Source: Epichloe hybrida (lineage: Eukaryota > Ascomycota > Sordariomycetes > Hypocreales > Clavicipitaceae). Taken from it: a stretch of 64,000 nt of DNA. Made by a program: the position numbers and the translations under genes. The notes beneath the pieces were generated by a model. It was not told the origin of the DNA. It was given only the letters and a program-made list of their open reading frames with translations, and made no database searches. Positions 56,776 through 64,000 of the stretch are shown piece after piece. Position 1 is the stretch's first letter, and every line of letters starts with the position of its first letter. The DNA lies in the NCBI GenBank assembly GCA_019022495.1, contig JAFEKR010000026.1:682001-746000 (forward strand), read 5' to 3'.

Positions 56776-59700
56776 GCAAAATGGTGCACAGTCAGGTGGT
56801 CGACCCTTGCAAGGTACGCCTCAAGGTGGTCAATCCAATAATGGCTCTTCACAAGGAGCAGCAGCATCGACTACCATCCCAACCCCTGGACTTGTTCCCA
56901 GCACGGCCCCTGCCTCTGCCTCTGCCTCTGCATCGTCTCAATTCAGCCAACAACAGCTTGCCTTGTTACGTCAACAGATCCACGCATTCAAGCTTCTCGG
57001 CAAGAATGCAGGCATCTCGCTCCAGCTGCAGCAGGCCATCTTCAATCAGCGACATCGCCGACAGGCCATGGCCAATGATGCAGCCGAAAGCTCTGTCAAA
57101 ACTACCCAGCCCAGCCAAGAGCCTGAGAAGGCCCCATCGACTGGCCCAGAAGCTGCCTCCCAGGAAGATTCTCCGTCCTTGCCAAAGGCTCACACGTACA
57201 AGACAGTCAAGTCGCCATATGGCACCAGCATGATTCGACCAGCGATCAAATACCTCGACCACGCCCAGCGCAAGAACCGATGGTTCATACCGGGTGTCTT
57301 TCCCACTGGCATCGACTTTGACCATCTGCGATACGAGAGAGAAGTCGTCATCTTCAATCGCATGAGCCAGAGATATGCCGAACTGAAGAATTTGCCCGCC
57401 AACCTGGCGCACTGGGATTCTTGTAAAGAAACCGTTGAAGCTGACGACACGTTGAAGCGAAAAGCAATCATCGAAATGAAGAGCTTGGCTCTCTATGCCA
57501 AGCAACGGGCGTTGAGAGAAAAGATCGGCAGGCAAATGACACATTATGACAACCTAGCCATGACAACGAACCGAGCCCACTACCGCAGAATGAAGAAGCA
57601 AAATGTTCGCGAAGCCCGCATCACAGAGAAGCTTGAGAAACAACAACGCGACGCTCGCGAGAACCGCGAGAAGAAGAAGCACATTGATTTCTTGCGGGCC
57701 ATCTGTCACCATCGTGCAGAAATTCAGGAGTGCGCCAACTCTCAGAGAAACAAGTCCCACAAGCTCAGCCGTCTCATGTACGCCCAGCACTTCAACATTG
57801 AGAAGGAAGAGCAGAAGCGTGTTGAGAGAACAGCCAAGCAGCGTTTGCAGGCTCTCAAAGCGAACGATGAAGAGGCCTATCTCAAACTACTCGACCAGGC
57901 AAAGGACACCCGTATCACACACTTGCTCAAGCAGACTGATGGCTTCTTGCACCAGTTGGCGTCCTCGGTTAAGGCCCAGCAACGGCATGCCGCTGAAGCG
58001 TACGGTGAAGATGTTGAACAGTTCGTCGAGGAGGAAAGCGAAGAAGACGATGGGGAAAGCGGCAAGAAGATCGACTACTACGCCGTTGCACACAGAGTCA
58101 GGGAAGAGGTCACTGAGCAGGCCAACATGCTTGTCGGCGGCAGCTTGAAGGAATACCAGATCAAAGGTCTTCAGTGGATGATATCGCTGTACAACAACAA
58201 CCTCAACGGCATTCTCGCAGATGAAATGGGTCTCGGAAAGACGATCCAAACCATCAGCCTGATCACCTACCTCATCGAACGCAAGCAACAAAGCGGGCCG
58301 TACCTTGTCATCGTACCCTTGAGCACGCTTACCAATTGGAACCTCGAGTTTGAGAAGTGGGCACCGTCTATCAACCGGATTGCCTACAAAGGTCCCCCGA
58401 ATACTCGTAAGCTTCAGCAAGAGAAGATCCGCCAGGGCCGATTTCAGGTGCTGTTGACCACATACGAATACATCATCAAGGACCGTCCAATTCTCAGCAA
58501 AATCAAGTGGTTCCACATGATTATTGACGAAGGTCATCGTATGAAGAACTCCAACTCCAAACTCAGCGCCACGATTTCGCAACACTACATGACCCGTTTC
58601 CGTCTTATTCTCACCGGTACGCCTCTGCAGAATAACTTGGCCGAACTATGGGCCATGCTCAATTTCGTGCTGCCCAATATTTTCAAATCCGTCAAGACTT
58701 TTGACGAATGGTTCAACACGCCGTTTGCCAACACCGGTGGTCAATATAAGATGGAACTCACCGAAGAAGAGCAAATTCTCGTCATTCGTCGTCTGCACAA
58801 GGTACTCCGGCCATTCTTGCTCCGACGTCTGAAGAAGGATGTGGAGAAGGATCTGCCCGACAAGACGGAGAAGGTTATCAAGTGCAAGTTCTCAGCCCTG
58901 CAAGCCAAGCTATACAAGCAAATGGTTACCCACAATAAGCTGGTTGTCAGCGATGGCAAGGGTGGCAAGACCAATGCCCGCGGTTTGAGCAACATGATTA
59001 TGCAGCTCCGCAAGCTGTGTAACCATCCCTTTGTCTTCAGCGAAGTCGAAAACGTGATGAACCCCATGAGCATCAGCAACGACTTGCTCTGGAGGACAGC
59101 TGGTAAATTCGAGCTCTTGGATCGGGTCCTGCCCAAGTATAAAGCCACTGGTCATCGAGTCCTCATGTTCTTCCAGATGACAGCCATCATGGACATCATG
59201 GAAGATTACCTGCGCTACCGAAAGTTTGAGTATCTGCGTCTCGATGGCACCACCAAGTCAGATGAGCGATCAGACCTGCTCAGGGACTTCAACGCCCCCG
59301 ACTCAAAGTACTTCATGTTCTTGCTTTCTACCCGTGCCGGTGGTCTTGGTCTCAACCTGCAGACAGCTGATACAGTCATCATCTACGATTCTGATTGGAA
59401 CCCGCATCAGGATCTCCAAGCGCAGGATCGTGCTCATCGTATTGGTCAGAAGAACGAGGTTCGCATTCTTCGATTGATCAGCTCCAACTCGGTGGAAGAG
59501 AAGATTCTGGAACGTGCCAGGTTCAAGCTCGACATGGACGGCAAGGTCATCCAGGCTGGTCGATTCGACAACAAGTCATCAGAAACTGACCGAGACGCCA
59601 TGCTTCGTACTTTGCTCGAAAGTGCAGACATGGCTGAAAGTGGCGAGCAAGACGACATGGAAGACGAAGAACTGAACATGATGCTTGCCCGAAGTGACGA

Positions 59701-60884
59701 GGAAATCACTGCGTTCCAGAAGATTGACGAGGAAAGGGCGCAAGACCCGATCTACGGCACTGCGAGTGGGAATAAGGCCAAGCCGAGACTCATGGGCGAG
59801 GATGAGCTGCCCGAGCTTTATTTGAACGAAGGCAATGTTGTCGAGGAAGAAGTGGATGACTCGGTTCTCGGCCGCGGCGCTCGCGAACGAACAAAGGTTC
59901 ACTACGATGACGGCCTCACGGAAGAACAGTGGTTGATGGCGGTCGACGATGATGAGGACAGTCCCGAGGCAGCCGCTGCCCGTAAAGTAGCCCGCAAGGA
60001 CAAACGAGAGGTCAACAGGGTGAAGAGGACGGCCATGATGAACTCGATGGACATGTCACCGTCAGCCAGCCGCGCGAGTACGGAGGAGGTCGAAAATCCC
60101 AAAAAGCGCGGGCGCAAGCCCGGCAGCAAGAACGAGAAGCGCAAGGCTGAGGACGGGGACGAAGAGCCACCGGCCAAGAAGCGACGTGGTCCTCAAGGGC
60201 GACCAAGCAAGGGTGCCGCAGCGTCGTCCGATTCACGAATCAGCCCCCAGCAGCGCGAAATCTTGCAAAAGAGTATGCGGGCACTCCACGATGGATTGAT
60301 GAATCTCGAGGTGGACGATCTCGAAGCGCCCGCGGAGGATGACGAGTCGGATGCTGGAAAGCGTCTCATCATTGGACCGTTTATCAAACTTCCTCCCAAG
60401 AGAGATTACGCCGACTACTACCTCATTATTCAAAACCCCATCTGCATGAACCAGATCCAGGCGCGCATCAAGAAGGAAGACTACTCTTGTCTTGGTGACC
60501 TGCGAAGAGACTTTGACTTGATGATCCGCAACTGCCAAACATACAACGAGGATGGCAGCATTCTCTACCAAGATGCTAAGACCATGGATGTAAGTACCAA
60601 CTAGGCTGTCCCTCCAAACCAAAAGATGACGGTTAACAGTTTATTCTTGTTCTTTTCTTTTGCAGGAATATTTCACCAAGAAGATGCAAGAAGAATTAGA
60701 TGCGCACCCAGAATTGCAAGAGCTGGAATACGGGGGTAGCAAGGCGGGATCTGCTGCCCTCTCCGGGAACGGAGAAAGCACACCACAGCCCAGCGGAACG
60801 CGAATCAAGATCATCTCCAGCACCGCCCGCAATAGCGAAACAGCCAATGGCAGCAAGTCGGCGGCGCAGAGCGATGGGGAGTGA
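56429..60884 (+). CDS. Sth1/Snf2 (BRG1/BRM-type) chromatin-remodeller ATPase
   Basis: Catalytic ATPase of RSC or SWI/SNF. Exons 56429-56521, 56615-60589 and 60666-60884; 4287 bases, 1428 residues. Domain order: QLQ-like N-terminal region with a poly-Q stretch, the HSA domain (from about residue 315, SLALYAKQRALREKIGRQM) that binds actin-related proteins, the helicase core with DEMGLGKT (about 567), DEGH (about 669), TGTPLQNNLAELW, STRAGGLGLNLQ and QAQDRAHRIGQ, the SnAC region, AT-hook-like KKRGRKPGSK (about 1194) and a C-terminal bromodomain (about 1280-1375) split by intron 2. In filamentous ascomycetes the moderate length favours Sth1 (RSC) over Snf2, but this cannot be settled without the paralogue. 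Confidence 0.93.
56738..56773 (+). repeat. (CAG)12 poly-glutamine tract in the remodeller ATPase
   Basis: Twelve perfect CAG codons follow Met in the N-terminal region. A pure CAG run is a candidate for length change between strains. Confidence 0.95.
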
Positions 60885-61521
60885 TGAAATCGAGGGCAGT
60901 GGACGGACGGCACGCCGGGGGAGGATGGATCATTAATAAAGCTCCAGGACGCATTTTCGAATTTGAGGAGTCATGTTATGGCGTGCGGCTCGTTTGGTCT
61001 ATGCTGGTTTTTTTCCTTTCTTTTACAACTGTTTGATGACACATATTATCGGCGTTTTTTTTCTTCTCAGGAACGGGGCGTTTTATAAATGTCTATCAAA
61101 GGGGGGAGCGGCCCTGGGGGGCGAATTTTCAATACCAAACGCAAGGCGAGGCGAAGTGGAAAAGGGAGAATTTTCACGTCACCCGGTGAGACGCAGCAGG
61201 AGGAGAGTGCCAGGAGTCTGGGACGCCCTACCGTCACGTCACTCTTAGTCATGTTTAGATACGATGAAAATGTACTTTAGTAGAGGCCGATTCGAGTTGA
61301 AGAGATTGTACAGACCAAGTACAATTCAGTGCAGTGCGTGCGTTGGTGATCCACAGGGTGATCCACAGGGTGATCCACCTCAGAGTCCGTCCGTCTCTCT
61401 CTCTCCCTCTCATGGCCAACTCCCTCAACCTGGATCCATCAACGAACAAGACGTTCTCCCGCTCTCCCCGCATCCAGATGGGCCTCTACTGTGAGAGTTG
61501 GACACAAGAGAGAAGCAAACC
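60885..61521. other. Intergenic region, tandem GGTGATCCACA at its right side
   Basis: About 640 bases. It contains three tandem copies of an 11-base unit, GTGATCCACAG, at 61347-61378, then a CT-rich leader of the hydrolase gene. No supported ORF. Confidence 0.55.
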
Positions 61522-62970
61522 ATGAAGAAGACGCTGGTGTTGTGTTTTATTCATGGCTTCAAGGTGCGTGCGTGAGACGAAAACGAGACGAAGCGGCAAC
61601 ACCACGACCTGGGTCATGTGGTCATGGCGTGCTGACGACACGTTGCAATCCCAGGGCGGGGAGTCGACTTTTGGAAATGACTACCAATTCACCAAACACC
61701 TACGGGATATTGTGGCGCAGAAACTCCCCAAGATTGATGTGCGCGTGCTGGTGTACCCCAAGTATGAGACCAGAGGGGAACTGGGACAGTGCGTGAGCCG
61801 GTTCCGCGACTGGTACGTCGACAGAACCGAGACTTTGGCGACCATTGAAGAGCTGTGCTGACAGAAGACGCGGCGAGGGAAAACAATGCAGGCTGGAAGA
61901 AAAGGTCATAGACATGGAGGTCGCCTCGGGCGCGCCATCCCCAACAGTCGATCCATCTGTGCGGACCATCCTCATCGGCCATTCCATGGGGGGCATCGTC
62001 GCCGCCGAGCTGGTCATTGCCTTGGCGTCAGAGAAGCCCATCTACTCCGAGGACGGGATCGAAAAGGAAGAGAGGCCCATCTTCAACAGCCTCATGTTCC
62101 CCTACGTCCAGGGCGTGCTGGCGTTCGACACGCCGTACCTGGGCATATCCCCCGGCGTGGTCGCCCACGGCGCAGAGGGGCACTACCAGAACGCGGCCGC
62201 CACGCTGTCCCAGCTGAGCGGTTTGAAGTCGGCCCTCTGGGGCGCCAAGTCGACGGCTGTGTCGGCGAGCCCTGCGGCGAGTCCTGCGGCGAGTCCTGCG
62301 GCAGCAGGCGGCTGGGGGCCATGGGGCAAGGTAGCCATGTACGCCGGCGCGGCGGGCGCAGTTGCCGCCGGCGGGGCAGCAGCGTGGATGAACCGCGAGC
62401 AGATCACCGAGGGGTGTTCATGGGCCTCGTCCCATCTCGAGTTCGTGGGGTGTCTTGCCCGTGCCGAGGAGCTCAAGAAGCGAGTGGGATGCATGGTGCA
62501 GCTTCACGATGACCTGGGCGTGGGCTACGCCAACCTGTACACGAGGCTGGGCAAGGCGGCTTCGTCCAAGAGGATCAGCGTGGCGGGCACGGTGCTGGGC
62601 AAGGACAGGACCTTCTGCAACCTGCCCAAGACCATGGCCGCGGGGGAGTGGATGGAGGCCGTCAACGACAAGGCCACTGACGAGACGTTGGCGCACATGG
62701 GTACGTCGCTCTGCCGTTGCTTCTCTTCTTTCGAGCTGTGGTCTCTCTCTACATCTGGTTCTATACATTGTCTTTCTCTGGGGGCCAAGCTGCTAACCTG
62801 CTGGGTCCAATGACATAGCCATGTTCGAAGAGGGGGAGAATCCCGCCTACGAGAAACTCTCCCACGACGCCGCGGGCTTGATTGCCCAGTGGTCGCGGAA
62901 CGAGTGGTATGAGACGAGCACAGACGAGGCTGAAAAGGTCCCTATGGAAGGCGCGGAGTTGACCTCCTGA
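61522..62970 (+). CDS. Alpha/beta-hydrolase, lipase-like (DUF676-like)
   Basis: Exons 61522-61563, 61655-61812, 61892-62700 and 62819-62970; 1161 bases, 386 residues. The N-terminus KKTLVLCFIHGFKGGESTFG carries the oxyanion-type HGF motif, and the nucleophile elbow is ILIGHSMGGIVAAEL with Ser at about residue 98. FDTPYLGISPGVV follows. The catalytic His is not obvious by eye. Between lies an Ala/Ser-Pro repeat (SPAASPAASPAA, from a 12-base tandem unit) and a 20-residue Ala/Gly segment (about 212-232) that could be a membrane helix. There is no signal peptide. Fungal relatives are annotated as DUF676/lipase-like without known substrate. Confidence 0.85.
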
Positions 62971-63662
62971 TGATGTAGAGACAGACATTGCATTGAAAAT
63001 ATCAACAGTTCCACGCGCATCTGGGCACGACTGCCTCGACCTTTGTTTTCAGTGATCGACGCGATTGAACAGTCCCTGTCTTCATCTTCTGTTCGGGGAG
63101 CGATCTGTTTTCTTGGTTGCAATGAGCGTCGGTCACTGAAAACACTGTTCTGCAGCTCTCAGAATCCCAATCTTGCATACAGAGCTTACGAGGAGCATCA
63201 TCTTGGCTTTCCTGCAGAAGCAGAGCGGAAGTTGCTGCACTGTACGGCGGCCACAAGTCTCTTGGTTTCACCGAGTATTTGCGCCCACGTGTGCGAAAGG
63301 ACTCCCCCGATTTGACATGAGGGTTAATGGGAGAAAAATGCCTATTCCATTCAGCCCCGTACACTACTCTTCGCGTCGGGCCGTGCAGCACCCCTGTGCG
63401 TGTGCTGTGACTGTGTCAGTCAGCCTTGCCAACTGCCTCGCACATCTTTTCAGCTGAGATGGAGAATGGGACTTGGCACAACACACGTGGGCTGAACGAC
63501 ATGCCCCTTTGAACATGGGCGAAATGAATGTGTCACGGGTCACGGGGGCCGTGTTGATTGCGCCACCTTGTTGACTGATGGGAACTTGGTATATGTGTTG
63601 TGGAATGAGGCACTGCGACTTCTTCTTTCCCTTTACTCTCAGTACCTACACGTCACAGCATC
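62971..63662. other. Intergenic region
   Basis: About 690 bases without a supported ORF or repeat. Confidence 0.5.
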
Positions 63663-64000
63663 ATGGAGCATCGTCACCAGCAATGCCATGTGCCCCATGC
63701 GCAAACGGGCGCGTCGACCGGGAAATGGTGGTGCAGACTTAGTCTCCGTCTTGTCTCCGTCATCATCAGCATTGCCGTCGTTGGATACTCGGCGTTTTAC
63801 AACGCCAGATACACCGTAGGGCCGCTCATCATGATGGGACCTCCTGTGAGTTGATCCATTGTCCTCTCTTCCGTCACTTGCCGGAAGAAAAAATCCCCCA
63901 TCATCAATCTGCTCACGCGTCCTAGGCCCTCGCAGCTATCCTCTGGAGCTGCATCGACTGTGCGTGTCTTTGCTTCCGGCGCGGACGCCTCGGCGTCGAC
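63663..64000 (+). CDS. Membrane protein, 5' part (partial)
   Basis: Exon 1 is 63663-63845 and exon 2 starts at 63926 (GTGAGT...CCTAG, phase 0), open to the window end. The first 30 residues are basic and polar, followed by a membrane segment LVSVIISIAVVGYSAFYNA and, after the join, a second hydrophobic stretch (ALAAILWSCIDCACLC). Small hydrophobic hairpins of this sort occur in MARVEL-like fungal proteins, but too little is visible to name it. Confidence 0.7.

Noticed and set aside
1..64000. tRNA or rRNA genes
   Set aside because: Scanning by eye for B-box-like GGTTCRANYC words gave only hits inside coding sequence (for example 21240 and 45908) without cloverleaf support.

Overview
This is a eukaryotic window from a filamentous ascomycete, most likely a Hypocrealean Sordariomycete (Clavicipitaceae such as Metarhizium/Pochonia are my guess from protein character; not tested). 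The genes are compact, with short introns (about 50-110 bases, GTAAGT/GTATGT-type donors, CTRAC branch points). There is a Ste3-type pheromone receptor, a Ste12 with two C2H2 fingers, a Zn2Cys6 regulator, a bifunctional THI6 and an AT-rich island with RIP-like (C-to-T) mutation. I rebuilt exon structures by hand; except for the two window-edge genes (partial) and one uncertain BUD4 splice site, every joined reading frame divides by three.

Layout. 1-2403: 3' end of a large low-complexity protein (partial). 3182-4910 (-): Ste3-like a-factor receptor. 6782-7374 (+): mitochondrial single-strand DNA-binding protein. 7649-9396 (-): glutathione synthetase. 10414-15736 (+): ARIP4/ATRX-like SNF2 ATPase. 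16967-18830 (+): 5-aminolevulinate synthase. 19986-22547: accessory island holding a small DUF6914-like gene and a convergent APH-like kinase gene between two degenerate direct repeats, closed by a 238-bp mariner-type MITE. 23335-25445 (+): Zn2Cys6 transcription factor. 25952-27811 (-): THI6-type thiamine enzyme, divergent from 28322-29260 (+) HIS6. 30728-35088 (+): BUD4/anillin-like protein. 36071-38561 (+): coronin. 38562-45387: a 6.8-kb region without genes, rich in simple repeats. 45388-47747 (+): Ste12. 48280-49343 (-): FAF1/FSAF1-like ribosome-assembly factor. 49754-50815 (-): Swc5. 51918-53165 (+): a broken aspartic protease joined to a broken cytochrome P450. 53359-55113 (+): WDR70-like WD40 protein. 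56429-60884 (+): Sth1/Snf2 remodeller ATPase. 61522-62970 (+): alpha/beta-hydrolase (lipase-like). 63663-end (+): start of a membrane protein.

Most of the window is ordinary conserved core genome: chromatin (two SNF2 ATPases, Swc5, WDR70), pheromone/MAPK signalling (receptor and Ste12, about 40 kb apart), cytoskeleton and septation (BUD4, coronin), and metabolism (heme, glutathione, thiamine, histidine). The best candidates for something new are the 2.5-kb island with its intact two-gene module, the Ste12 exon whose omission would fuse two zinc fingers into one, and the protease-P450 chimeric relic.
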